Assembly (NCBI GenBank): GCA_023898745.1
Contig: CP060237.1
Location: forward strand, 62,001 to 126,000
DNA from: Alphaproteobacteria bacterium
GTDB lineage: Bacteria; Pseudomonadota; Alphaproteobacteria; G02398745; G023898745
Direction: 5' to 3'
Length of the DNA: 64,000 nucleotides
In this document: one piece after another, positions 8,301-16,541 of the stretch
Position numbering within the stretch: the first letter of the stretch is position 1
Layout of the letters: each line of letters begins with the position of its first letter
Program-made: the position numbers and the translations under genes
The notes under the pieces: model-generated
What the model was told of the DNA's origin: nothing
The model's input: the letters and a program-made list of their open reading frames with translations, nothing else
Databases searched by the model: none

Positions 8301-9452
8301 TTGCATAATATCTTTGGCAAATAACACAGTTTTTTGATCATTAGATCCTGTAAAGTAAAAGCCTCTTAAAATAGGAGAATGCTCTTCTAAATAATTGTCA
8401 AAAATTGTATTGAGATAAAAGGATAGATTCCCCCTTATACTCAACAGTTCATGTGCAAAAGAAAATAAACGCCCTGCCGTTTTTGCATCATCCATACCAA
8501 CAAAGATCTGCGATAAAATTTGATCCAGCTTTTTCGCTAGCCCATACAGCCCATCTTCAACACTTTTTTGATCAAAGCGATCTATACTCCAGCCCAAAGA
8601 ATTATTAAGCTGCGTAATATCCAAAGCGCCTGTGAAATCTCCAAAACCTGGCACAATATCTGTTTTAGTAAGAAACACATATACAGGCACACATATGCCT
8701 AGTGTCTCCTGCAATGCTTTCAGCTTTTCTTTAATCGAAAATGCACGTCTTTGGATATCAACCTTGGATAAAGCTGTTTCCCCATAAAGCTCCGTCATCG
8801 GAATTGTTAAAACAACACCATTGATTGGACGCTCCATACGATAGCGTGCTAATAACAAAAGAAACGTTCGAAAGCCTTTTTCATCTACTTTTTCCTCTTC
8901 TTTTTTAAGGAAAAATCGACCATTCAGATCTACCATAACCGCATCATTCAAAAAACTAAAGCAACAATATTTTTTCACATCCTCTTGATCAAAGTCCGGC
9001 ATTACACCGCCTAAATCTCGCTCTAATGTATCCAATAAAAGTGTTTTGCCTGAATCGTTTGAGCCTAAAACAGCAAACCAAGGAAGCTCGTACTTATCTT
9101 GAAAATTTTGCTCAAAAAATCTTTGCGCTTTAAAAAATGCTTGAGAAAACGAACCGCTCTTAAAGTATTTTTGAAATGGGCCCAATAAACCACATAAAAA
9201 TGGCGGAAGCTGAAACTCGTCTACTGACTGATCTGCGCTACACGTAGTTGAAACCTTTCTACCATCTCCATGCTCCACTTTTACTGTATGAATAGGCTGA
9301 ATATAGCCTGATTTCTTCGCCCTAATAATAACCACAACAAGAGTTATAAATAGGATAACAGCAACCATAACCGCAATCAAAATAAATGTCGATAAAGCAC
9401 CTTTATGATTCATGAGAATTGAACTGAGGGTATGTGCGAAATGATCAAACAT
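5388..9452 (-). CDS. tssM: Type VI secretion membrane-complex protein TssM (IcmF)
   Basis: TssM spans the inner membrane and periplasm and forms the T6SS membrane complex with TssL and TssJ. Residues 18-46 form a strong hydrophobic segment; a P-loop-like GSNDSGKT lies near residue 128 followed by GTPase-like strands (VFLTKTD). A further hydrophobic stretch (MALLCAGGFW) precedes a long, mostly helical periplasmic region and a C-terminal beta-rich part. The 1354 residues are normal to long for the family. It is separated from tssL upstream by a palindromic repeat but still reads in the same operon; a weak AAGGGG lies 11 bases before the ATG. Confidence 0.93.
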   Translation of the reverse strand: MFDHFAHTLSSILMNHKGALSTFILIAVMVAVILFITLVVVIIRAKKSGYIQPIHTVKVEHGDGRKVSTTCSADQSVDEFQLPPFLCGLLGPFQKYFKSGSFSQAFFKAQRFFEQNFQDKYELPWFAVLGSNDSGKTLLLDTLERDLGGVMPDFDQEDVKKYCCFSFLNDAVMVDLNGRFFLKKEEEKVDEKGFRTFLLLLARYRMERPINGVVLTIPMTELYGETALSKVDIQRRAFSIKEKLKALQETLGICVPVYVFLTKTDIVPGFGDFTGALDITQLNNSLGWSIDRFDQKSVEDGLYGLAKKLDQILSQIFVGMDDAKTAGRLFSFAHELLSIRGNLSFYLNTIFDNYLEEHSPILRGFYFTGSNDQKTVLFAKDIMQEKIFMEQGIVYPLVHLMQDKRASFRKMQVGLSVMALLCAGGFWRAKQRFDAQKDKVRPVLLEFVKLADQMHDVKANQAEKLRYISEETLRNLTNLSEVTSKRFMFFSVFIPSTWFSGYRDYLNTTIHKAVQLLIVGSLYTHLEQKTKQFLYLNLQKESMQENLGALIFPTDSNGFRSLAAYVIELDRLLAYVQKYNRLGSGTSIREFNELFHYCFGDALPEDFKENFHRINQFLGHKDLPKIDMTKYRSQYRKNLALLFQNLYNNLFEDKNPNSLIGKLKKLEQTFNPADHNLYVSIEELQESSVILSNHMNMLKNSKTLWVDETYFDPGLHADNEFSKLMEMIKNNQLFGGEIVHLVLARFNQGFDVLKKALTGLNKFFYANLSKDALAKKTYSDGVFALERSLRFLNHMTPLASEKMKLTPYVREDEIFVWDGLTVDQIFEQVSQKLDLTNVPAVLTPKLKVIFERAASLFIKASLMKNLSIEKAIDLHAGPLDIERYLRQKKSYIKRFEKEWTEILTLAKGRGGEFVFLREELSKAALYFLKLIDQVLEADALYEAKDASQWSGETNEAFEIFGVTGKEALGKYLGTQFQRLKFLKELAQPLVVFLSSDALKAELNDPDMVMKWESIIRAIDAKEKNQKDNDLDDLEHFIREDIESYSEEKLFSELREQTLALKSLNFFKRQRAKVRYMMLKRSEKILKARSIRNYHKLRAFFMRRLKGKFPFGNDPKNEVSLTDVREFFEMYDNLGGNAEKVFVKLKAGKSYMDAWKWVQDMDKLRKFFSAFIEKKVDVPEVHLELEFRVNQEQERNGENVIDFTFTPHNGEELIFVSKQNKSLRWRFGDAIEVGFRWCNDDVNEIAFKWVQDEDVLPASDPMQQYLKIQGRKAVFSYRNNWSIFSLLHFHRTFHMLQGEILKFEVPQGDGSNFIGYNKIRFMQDGLTPKDQKEYIELGEVPKDAPDIKEDEGGCS

Positions 9453-9474
9453 TTACTGTAACCCCTTCACACTT

Positions 9475-9563
9475 CGTCATCACGAGGCGCGTAGCGCCGT
9501 GGTGATCTATAATATGGATGGCCACGCCGCCTTTGCTAAAGCTGCGGCATGCTCGCCATGACG
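9475..9563. repeat. Dispersed palindromic element, copy 3, inside the tss operon
   Basis: Starts CGTCATCACGAGGCGCGTAG, contains GGTGATC and GGATGGCCACG, and ends GCTCGCCATGACG. It is in reverse orientation relative to copies 1 and 2 and sits in the gap of about 130 bases between tssL and tssM. Confidence 0.85.
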
Positions 9564-9584
9564 ATTCACTGCACATTCTCAACA

Positions 9585-10232
9585 TTACTGTAACTCCACC
9601 TTTGTCTTCTTTGCTAAAACATCCACAATATCTTTCATATCTCTTTGCACATAAAACCAGTAAACACTGGTAATGCAAACATATACAAAAAATGCTACGC
9701 CAACCACCTTAATCCATGAACGAACACTTGGCACAAACCCCTTAGGTGGTCTTGTTTGTGTAAACGCAAAGTTTTCATCAATCAGATATTTGCTTTGTTT
9801 TGTATCATCAGTAAACAGCATTTGATGTAAATGTGCTTTATATTTCATTGCCGCTGATTTGGTTAGTTTACCCTTAAATCCAAGAGACAAAACGAGAAAA
9901 TATAAGCGGATATGTTCTCTTGTATAATCCAATGGATTGTCAATAAGTTTTTTGAGATTTTCAACAAACTTATCCCCAGAGTTTTGACTATTGAATAACT
10001 GGTGCTCCAACATGTTTTTTTTCCAATCTGTAAACTTTGGAATAAACAGCTCGTCTGTTAAAGCGGCTTCCAGGTAAATGCCTTCTAGAATCTCATCATT
10101 TTCAGATGCAGCTTCTTTTTGATCTCTTAGAACTTTTAGCAACTCTACTTGCACTGTCTCCATAGACTCAGAAAGGTTGTTGTAAACCTTTTGTAACACC
10201 AAGTAATAACGCTTAAAATTTTCAATCAACAT
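9585..10232 (-). CDS. tssL: Type VI secretion membrane protein TssL (DotU)
   Basis: TssL is an inner-membrane partner of TssM with a cytoplasmic helical domain and one C-terminal membrane anchor. The DotU signature region is visible (ALTDELFIPKFTDW, LEHQLFNSQNSGDKFVENL, LRLYFLVLSLGFKGKL-like), and a single hydrophobic segment (VVGVAFFVYVCITSVYWF) lies near residue 180. There is no OmpA-type peptidoglycan-binding extension. Length 215 fits the short form. It overlaps tssK by eleven bases. Confidence 0.9.
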   Translation of the reverse strand: MLIENFKRYYLVLQKVYNNLSESMETVQVELLKVLRDQKEAASENDEILEGIYLEAALTDELFIPKFTDWKKNMLEHQLFNSQNSGDKFVENLKKLIDNPLDYTREHIRLYFLVLSLGFKGKLTKSAAMKYKAHLHQMLFTDDTKQSKYLIDENFAFTQTRPPKGFVPSVRSWIKVVGVAFFVYVCITSVYWFYVQRDMKDIVDVLAKKTKVELQ

Positions 10233-11517
10233 GCTTCACACACCAAAATATAGACTCAGGAAGCTCTTTATCAATTGGGTTGAATAAAATCAGCTTTTTA
10301 TTGTTAAATACATACTTCTCATCAATCTCAATTTCCACAAGTAAATCCCCAACATCAAACAAATCATCTGGATATTCTGAAACTTTCAAAATACGACGCT
10401 TTGCACCTGTAATACGTTCGCTAATTGCTGTATCCAACATAGAGTCTGAGACAATGATTGTATTATTCACCCAATCTGTTTTTGTGTCTACCTCTTCTTT
10501 AAACGTGACAGAAAGCAATAATTTATTTTTAGTTTCATCAATATGCACACTGAACACATTTTCATTTTCATCCAACTGAATATATTTGTACGTTTCTTCA
10601 ATTGCCTCAAATTCTTCCTGGATTTTTGAAAACAAATGACCAAATGCATAGTCTATATCATCATGCTTATATGGTGGAACATTAAAGGCAGGCTTTAACA
10701 TTTGCAAAGGCGATAACCTACCAACAATATCACATAACACTTGATATCCTTGGAAAGGATGCATATGCGAATGCCCTAATAACATCTCCATCAGCGGTAA
10801 AATCTCTTTTATTTTTGTGAGAACTAACGATACATAAGGTTCTTTTTTTGTTCCAATCACCTTTTCATATTTTTTCATCAAAAATTTTTCTTTTGTACGG
10901 CATAACACAATTAATTTTCTAATGTTCATTAAAAATGATTCGCTATCTTCAATAGCAAAACATGGGAGTGTGAATGGTAAGCGGGTAAACACATCACGTT
11001 TACATTCAAGCTTTGCTACAGGGATAGAAACAAACCGTGGATTCGGATGCGCTGCCACATATAATGTCACAACAGGAATAAGTCTTGATATAGGCAAAAG
11101 ATTTGATTGATCTTCAAATGATGCCACAGGCTCTGTATCTTGCACTTGATATCGAGGTGTTTCTTTATTGAGCGGAGACACATCTTTATTAAATGGCACA
11201 ATCCCCATCCAAACTGTTTGGTGAGATTTTGCATGTGTAGAAAACTCTTTGAGTGAGATTTCAATAGAGTTTTTGATACTCACCATTTCACCATCGGGAA
11301 AAATTGCATCAACTTCTTTTATGGTGAAAATATCTTTTGATAGCGCAACATCATCAATCTCGATATTAGACACACCGTATGCATAAGGGGTGAGAAGTTT
11401 GAACTTGGTTGCTAATGTTTGCTTATGTCGTAAATCCTGCTGCTCGAAATGATGCGGCGCTAGCATCATACCCTCGTGCCACCCTATCGCAGGAGAGATG
11501 TTAAATTTGTGACCCAT
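10222..11517 (-). CDS. tssK: Type VI secretion baseplate protein TssK
   Basis: TssK connects the T6SS baseplate to the membrane complex. The N-terminus GWHEGMMLAPHHFEQQDLRH is the highly characteristic family signature. The 431 residues cover the shell, neck and head domains expected of TssK. It is the first clear tss gene of a unit that continues through tssL, tssM and tssA. Sheath, tube, spike and ATPase genes (tssB, C, D, I, H) are not in this window, so the system must be split over several loci if it is functional. Confidence 0.93.
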   Translation of the reverse strand: MGHKFNISPAIGWHEGMMLAPHHFEQQDLRHKQTLATKFKLLTPYAYGVSNIEIDDVALSKDIFTIKEVDAIFPDGEMVSIKNSIEISLKEFSTHAKSHQTVWMGIVPFNKDVSPLNKETPRYQVQDTEPVASFEDQSNLLPISRLIPVVTLYVAAHPNPRFVSIPVAKLECKRDVFTRLPFTLPCFAIEDSESFLMNIRKLIVLCRTKEKFLMKKYEKVIGTKKEPYVSLVLTKIKEILPLMEMLLGHSHMHPFQGYQVLCDIVGRLSPLQMLKPAFNVPPYKHDDIDYAFGHLFSKIQEEFEAIEETYKYIQLDENENVFSVHIDETKNKLLLSVTFKEEVDTKTDWVNNTIIVSDSMLDTAISERITGAKRRILKVSEYPDDLFDVGDLLVEIEIDEKYVFNNKKLILFNPIDKELPESIFWCVKHVD

Positions 11518-11647
11518 GTTTCAAAATCAAGCACTACTAATTTATCGTAGCAGGAAAAATTTTTGGGATGCAAATGGGGTGAAAAAACTATCAATTAACA
11601 CCGTTAAGTCAGCTGGAGTATGAACGTCTCCTGGAGCATCAAGTCCT

Positions 11648-14098
11648 TCACATAACTTGCATGACTTTTCCACCATTACCAGCTTGATCTCCGGTAAGGC
11701 TTTCAACTAGCAAGACCTTCCCACCATTAGCAGATCCGTTTAAACGAGCAGAAGATGAGCGGTCAGATACGCCATCTGAAACTTGAGAAGTAAGAGGCGC
11801 ATCTATTAAAGGAACAGCACTAGGTAAAGAACACTTAACAAGAGCTGAAATAAACTCTGTATATGAAGATGTGTCTATGTCTTTTCTCTGTTGCTCCTCT
11901 AAAGCTACGCAAGCTTTTTGAGCTTCCAAATGGCATTGCCTATCCTTAAAATTGCTTATAGCTGCATCAAAAAGAGCCTCGAAGAGAGCTTCTCTTTCTA
12001 AAGGGCCATCGCTAAACTCAGGATGCGCCTGGATAGCAAAAAAATGTGGATGAGAGGGTATTTCTATAATTTCAGGTAGCCCGGCTCCAAAACCTGAAAA
12101 TACTAACCCATCACCTAATATACGGCTTTTATGAAGTTCAGGATCTATTCCAAAGCGATGTCTATGACGTCTTTTGATTTCTCCAGTAAACACCTCAACA
12201 GCTTGACCATTTTCACTCGCTTTCCTATTGTGCTCTTGATAAATTCTATGCACTTTCGTACCTTTAGTTAGCTGAATAACCATCTCACCCAAGAACATAT
12301 CATGCTCTTGTTTTGATGTTTCGCTTCTCAAAGTCTCCCTGTGTACTACACACTCTCTAAGAGGTTTGATGAGCATTAGCTCATTCTCTCGTTTTATTCT
12401 ATCTAATTCTGCCCTAAATTCCTCTTCAGCTTCAATTTTAATTACTTCTTTTTTCTCATCCAGCTTTTGCTGAATAAGCGCTTCCAAAACTTCAGCTGAC
12501 CTCTCTTCTGTTAAAGCTTGCTCAACCTCAGCTTTAAAACGCTTTCTAACATTTTCTTCAATTTCATCTTTTACAAGCTCATAAGCATGGGCTTTTTTCT
12601 TTAAGACATTTTCCGCATATTCAATAAGCGCTAGCTGAGATCCAAAACATATTCCAAAATAAGGAGTTCCACTCTCACGAGCATACTTAATAGCTTTTAT
12701 CATACCTTTTGTTCCTCGAGCTCCAAACCCTCCTGGAACAATAATTCCATTAAATTGCACAAACCTTTGACGAATGCACGCATCATCCAAATCTTCTAAA
12801 TCCTCACCCATCAATGGAACAACCTCAACCTCATAACCCGAGGCATTGGCGGAATTTCTTACGGCGCTAAATACAGATCTGTAGGCATCCTCAAAAACTA
12901 GTTTACCAGTTCCGTTTTCGCGTTTAAAATACTTCCCAACAACAGCAATCTTAATTGGAGCGCCTTTATTTCTAACCGAATTACTTCTATCAATCGCTTT
13001 CCAGTTTTCCAAATTTGCCACAATCCCGTCTTGATCAGGATCTTTCAATGGAACAACCCCCATTTGCCTCAAAAAAACAGGAGCAAATTCTTTCAATTTT
13101 GTCTCAGGAGCTGCACGTCCCACTAAACCAGCTGCGCATAAATACTCAAAATATTCGAAAATTCTTTTTCCCACTCCCCTTTCTTCATATAAGATAGGTA
13201 GCGTGTAAAGATTTGAAACATTAGATGAATCTATTATCAATTCAGGCCTTAAAGAAGTTTTTAAAGCTATTTTAGACACCACTTCAGCAGTTAAGAGCAT
13301 TTCAGACCTGCAAAATAACAAGTTTGGATTTAAACCTAACTCAGCAAGACTTTCAACAGAGATTTGTGTAGGTTTTGTTTTTTGCTCACCTAAAATACTT
13401 GGCACCCAACCTACATGAACAGACATCATTCTTGCAAATCCTAAATCTTTCCTCAATTCAGAAAAAGCTTTAAGAAAAAGTGCCGCTTCACTATCTGTTA
13501 AAGCACCTCCAAGCTCGCAAACCAAAAAATCACTTGCCTCTTCTTCTGGACCTTTATCAAGCATCACGCGCAAAATTAACTCTTTGATAATATCAACCTT
13601 ATGAGAATCTTGTATCGTGCGACCTGCATAGTGACCTAAGCGCTGCCTTGCTTGAAATATATGATCGACAATTCCGTTCGTTAAAAAATCGGCAACTATG
13701 CCTGAAAAATCTTGGTAAGTCTTTCCATCTAGATCTGTAACCCTACCCTTTGGAGTTAGATAAGATTCTCCGTGATCGTCTGGCTTCATGTCACTCGTAT
13801 CCCTATTGTAATAAGGGTCTACTTTCATACCTTTAACTTTGTACCCTCTAGCTATTAAAAGATTCATCACGCTGCCTGTAACCACTCCTTTTCCTAGTCC
13901 AGATATCCCTCCTCCAGTAACAAGCATTAAACGGGTCATAAGGCGTTGAGCTTGTGAAGAAGATTGCATAGAAGGCGTAGATCTTAACTCTCCTGCATCA
14001 AAAACACAAAGGGTTTCAATGATAGCTCTATAGTTAAACGACCTATCTCTAATCAAAGATTCGGATTCAAAATCCATTTCAGCGAATAAAAAAAACAA
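11648..14098 (-). CDS. Enlarged, divergent CTP-synthase-like protein
   Basis: The core follows CTP synthase: a P-loop-like GGGISGLGKG (61-70), a Mg-site-like E-L-G-G (195-198), a conserved KTKPTQ (240-245), then a glutamine amidotransferase domain with the nucleophile in GICFGSQ (Cys484), RHRHR (about 644-648) and His692/Glu694 in AHPEF. It differs from normal PyrG by a 53-residue N-terminal extension, a charged coiled-coil insertion of about 90 residues right after the nucleophile strand (about 500-590) and a C-terminal tail of about 95. The GGTVGDIES motif is altered to GGALTDSEA. Starts are uncertain: TTG 14098, ATG 14077 or the PyrG-like Met54 (13939). It may be the cell's own CTP synthase or a repurposed paralogue. 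Confidence 0.75.
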   Translation of the reverse strand: MFFLFAEMDFESESLIRDRSFNYRAIIETLCVFDAGELRSTPSMQSSSQAQRLMTRLMLVTGGGISGLGKGVVTGSVMNLLIARGYKVKGMKVDPYYNRDTSDMKPDDHGESYLTPKGRVTDLDGKTYQDFSGIVADFLTNGIVDHIFQARQRLGHYAGRTIQDSHKVDIIKELILRVMLDKGPEEEASDFLVCELGGALTDSEAALFLKAFSELRKDLGFARMMSVHVGWVPSILGEQKTKPTQISVESLAELGLNPNLLFCRSEMLLTAEVVSKIALKTSLRPELIIDSSNVSNLYTLPILYEERGVGKRIFEYFEYLCAAGLVGRAAPETKLKEFAPVFLRQMGVVPLKDPDQDGIVANLENWKAIDRSNSVRNKGAPIKIAVVGKYFKRENGTGKLVFEDAYRSVFSAVRNSANASGYEVEVVPLMGEDLEDLDDACIRQRFVQFNGIIVPGGFGARGTKGMIKAIKYARESGTPYFGICFGSQLALIEYAENVLKKKAHAYELVKDEIEENVRKRFKAEVEQALTEERSAEVLEALIQQKLDEKKEVIKIEAEEEFRAELDRIKRENELMLIKPLRECVVHRETLRSETSKQEHDMFLGEMVIQLTKGTKVHRIYQEHNRKASENGQAVEVFTGEIKRRHRHRFGIDPELHKSRILGDGLVFSGFGAGLPEIIEIPSHPHFFAIQAHPEFSDGPLEREALFEALFDAAISNFKDRQCHLEAQKACVALEEQQRKDIDTSSYTEFISALVKCSLPSAVPLIDAPLTSQVSDGVSDRSSSARLNGSANGGKVLLVESLTGDQAGNGGKVMQVM

Positions 14099-14184
14099 AA
14101 AAACTTTAATTTAGATTTTCCCAAGAAATTCTTGCAAAAAAAAATAGGTCTTGTCAATTTAAATTAAAAACTATTTAAAAAAAC

Positions 14185-14952
14185 TTAATGAAAGCGACCT
14201 GCTTGACTATCAGAAGCCCTACCTAAAAACAAACCTACCAAATCTCCTGATAAAGCCTCTATCGACTCAGGCAGATCTGGACCATCAAAAATCATAGACT
14301 TTGGACCTGAAAACCCTTCGGTAGCATAAACATCAGGAGTTATTGAAGGGCCTATTATTGCTGATCGAAACACAAGAGATGTCAAGAAATTTCTACGAAT
14401 CAACTCAGTCAAAAGAGGGGTATTTGTCCCCACTCTGTAAAATTTTTGAAGTCTTTTATCGAATTTTAGGCGCTCAAAATGCACCACTTCCATTTTAAAG
14501 TTAGGCGCATCACCACCTTGAGCCACTCTATCTACAACTTGCTGTCTAGCCTTTTTTACATCATCTATATAGCGAAGGATAGGATCTACATTATCAGTTC
14601 CTATAACTCTGCAAACAATAAATTGTGTGCTATCACCTGTCTCCACAACACCCCTTATCATGCTATCAATAAAATCTTGGATACTTCTAGTATCGATAAT
14701 AGACTTAGATTCTCCAGCCGGCTTTAACATCACGTGCTTAAACATATCCAAATCAACCCTAGTTTCACGAAAGCTTTTCTGCAAAACTTTTAGTTTTGAA
14801 GTTATTGATCTAGCAATTGCAAGCCCTTCTTCTTCAGACGCCCCTGTAACAAAAATCATATTTGTACCATTCATTAGCGCAGCTCTCTCAGGTGACCTTT
14901 CTTGCACAGTAGACTCAAAAGAACTAGTGGCAAATAAGAATAAACCAAACAT
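14185..14952 (-). CDS. Unknown protein with short hydrophobic leader
   Basis: Not recognised. The 255-residue product starts MFGLFLFATSSFESTVQE, a hydrophobic leader with no Lys or Arg before residue 20. A GGAG ribosome site lies eight bases before the ATG at 14952, which favours it over the TTG at 14964. After the leader, NMIFVTGASEEEGLAIARS looks like a nucleotide-binding strand-loop-helix resembling the start of the neighbouring CTP-synthase-like protein, but without a P-loop lysine. It is immediately upstream of that gene on the same strand (about 90 bases), so they may be related or work together. That link is inference. Confidence 0.6.
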   Translation of the reverse strand: MFGLFLFATSSFESTVQERSPERAALMNGTNMIFVTGASEEEGLAIARSITSKLKVLQKSFRETRVDLDMFKHVMLKPAGESKSIIDTRSIQDFIDSMIRGVVETGDSTQFIVCRVIGTDNVDPILRYIDDVKKARQQVVDRVAQGGDAPNFKMEVVHFERLKFDKRLQKFYRVGTNTPLLTELIRRNFLTSLVFRSAIIGPSITPDVYATEGFSGPKSMIFDGPDLPESIEALSGDLVGLFLGRASDSQAGRFH

Positions 14953-15273
14953 AACAAACTCCAATTCGGATTTCGTACTGAATTGTAGAACTGCCTTTTA
15001 ACGTTGTCAACACATTTTTTTGCAATTATTTAAATAAAGTTAATTTTTTTCACTTTTTCGCATTTTAGGGGGATGCGGGTCTTTACAAGGTCATTTTCAG
15101 CCAATTTTCATCTTTGCATTTTGTTTCAAAATTTTATACAATCGCCAAATTTTTGAAAATTATATACCTCCATCCTTGGATGGCCACACTACGCTCGCCA
15201 TGACTATCCGCACTAGCCCAAAACACTTTTCTGTGATATAATGTAACCAAGAAATCTTATAATACTAAAAGCA
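14953..15273. other. Intergenic region with a half palindromic element
   Basis: About 320 AT-rich bases between divergent genes. At 15169-15204 there is a half copy of the palindromic element (CCATCC, GGATGGCCACACTACG, CTCGCCATGAC). TATAAT lies at 15258-15263, eleven bases before the next start codon. I see no other gene or RNA in it. Confidence 0.6.
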
Positions 15274-16539
15274 ATGCTTCCACACTCTGACACCATTGCA
15301 TACGTGCATTTAACACTTGCACCCAACAAAATTCACGTATCCTGCAATTATCATCATTTTTCCAGTGAATACACGCTAGAACAGGATAATTTCCTGTATG
15401 ATAGCGCTCTTAAGTGTCACGATTACTTTGAGCATATCTGCAAACATCTCCTTAGAAACCACCAACATCCATTACACAAAAGTTACTATAAAAGAGATGA
15501 TCAATTGCCTTATGCCAAGGCTGTTGTTATCACATGCTCTCCAGATACACCGAAATACTGTGACCCTGTCTGTGCACGCTTAAAGGAAAGCTTTCATTCC
15601 GTCTTGCACAAATTTCTTCATATTTTTCAACTCTATTTTTGTGAGAAACATGCTCCGGTATATTTTCACACAAACTTCTGTCGTCACCACCACTGCTATC
15701 TAAATGCACGTGTATTGTATGATTTGTATGAAGACTTTAGTGATTGCATTTGCCCTATCCCTTTGAATCTTTCTCTGAGGGATTCTTTGACGTGCGAAGA
15801 ATTGAAAGAGTTTGCTCATAAATTCCAAAAGCCTGATCATTATGAAATTCAAGATATTCATGAACGAAAAGCATGTTATGAGGCAGCGCCTGCACCAAGT
15901 TATGTCCATTGTGAGCATGACTGCAACACAGGTTATGAAGCATGTCCAGAGGAAAATCCTAAGCAGAACAAAGGAGGCGATACCGATCCACACCAATGTC
16001 GTAAAGACTGCTATGAGCCAAAAGCAGAAGATCCTTGCAAAGCGAAATGTGATGAAGGATATGAAGCAGAGAGTGATAAGACTGAAGCTTGTGAAGGCGA
16101 AGGTCATCAGACTGAGAGTTGTGAAGGCGAAAGTCAAGAAGCTGAGGGCTGTGAAAGTGAAGCGCAGAAAACAGAAGAGTGTTGCGATGACTCTGATAAC
16201 CATCACGAAAATGAATCCACATGCTGCAATGTATATGAAATTCCACCAAAATCCCGCCCTGTTTTAACACTTGGAAAATGCTTTAATTGGGATTCATTCA
16301 AATGTGAAGATGGTACTTATAAAATAGACCTCTCTCAAACTGGACGTGATTCTAAGTCTCCGCGCTTAAACGCAGCAGCGCGTTTTGTATTTAATAAAGA
16401 CGGTATTATTGCATGGCGCTCAGATTGTCATGGTGTAACAACGGTTTGCATGGAAACAGCTGATCAGCTTATTGATGCGCTAAATGACCCATTGCAAGTA
16501 AAGCTACTGATAGATGGACGTAACTGCAGCGAAGGTTAA
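15274..16539 (+). CDS. His/Cys-rich repeat protein of unknown function
   Basis: Not recognised. The 421-residue protein is unusually rich in Cys and His throughout (for example FCRHHHCY, CEHDCNTGYEAC, CCDDSDNHH). Residues about 270-304 are an acidic tandem repeat with a ten-residue unit of the form T-E-x-C-E-G-E-x-x-x, encoded by an exact 30-base DNA period. No leader is evident. The C-terminus (LGKCFNWDSFKCEDGTYK... to NCSEG) looks folded. Metal binding is suggested by composition only. A TATAAT eleven bases before the ATG would give an almost leaderless transcript. It converges with dnaN, only two bases between stops. Confidence 0.7.
   Translation: MLPHSDTIAYVHLTLAPNKIHVSCNYHHFSSEYTLEQDNFLYDSALKCHDYFEHICKHLLRNHQHPLHKSYYKRDDQLPYAKAVVITCSPDTPKYCDPVCARLKESFHSVLHKFLHIFQLYFCEKHAPVYFHTNFCRHHHCYLNARVLYDLYEDFSDCICPIPLNLSLRDSLTCEELKEFAHKFQKPDHYEIQDIHERKACYEAAPAPSYVHCEHDCNTGYEACPEENPKQNKGGDTDPHQCRKDCYEPKAEDPCKAKCDEGYEAESDKTEACEGEGHQTESCEGESQEAEGCESEAQKTEECCDDSDNHHENESTCCNVYEIPPKSRPVLTLGKCFNWDSFKCEDGTYKIDLSQTGRDSKSPRLNAAARFVFNKDGIIAWRSDCHGVTTVCMETADQLIDALNDPLQVKLLIDGRNCSEG
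16081..16185 (+). repeat. 30-bp tandem repeat inside the His/Cys-rich gene
   Basis: Three full units (16081-16110, 16111-16140, 16141-16170) and a half unit. Each contains a version of GAAGCTTGTGAAGGCGAA. The period is a multiple of three, so unit gain or loss would keep the frame. Confidence 0.85.
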
Positions 16540-16541
16540 TT

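Noticed and set aside
9445..9678. 77-codon minus-strand frame across the repeat between tssL and tssM
   Set aside because: It mostly reads through the palindromic element and overlaps the ends of both tss genes in another frame.
14078..14098. Possible short leader MFFLFAE on the CTP-synthase-like protein
   Set aside because: It depends on a TTG start within a poly-T run; ATG 14077 and the family-like Met at 13939 are alternatives, so it was not counted among the twelve leaders.
15700..16206. 168-codon open frame opposite the His/Cys-rich gene
   Set aside because: It is an antisense shadow produced by the biased Cys/His/Glu codons of the plus-strand gene; its composition is hydrophobic Phe/Thr/Leu runs typical of such shadows.
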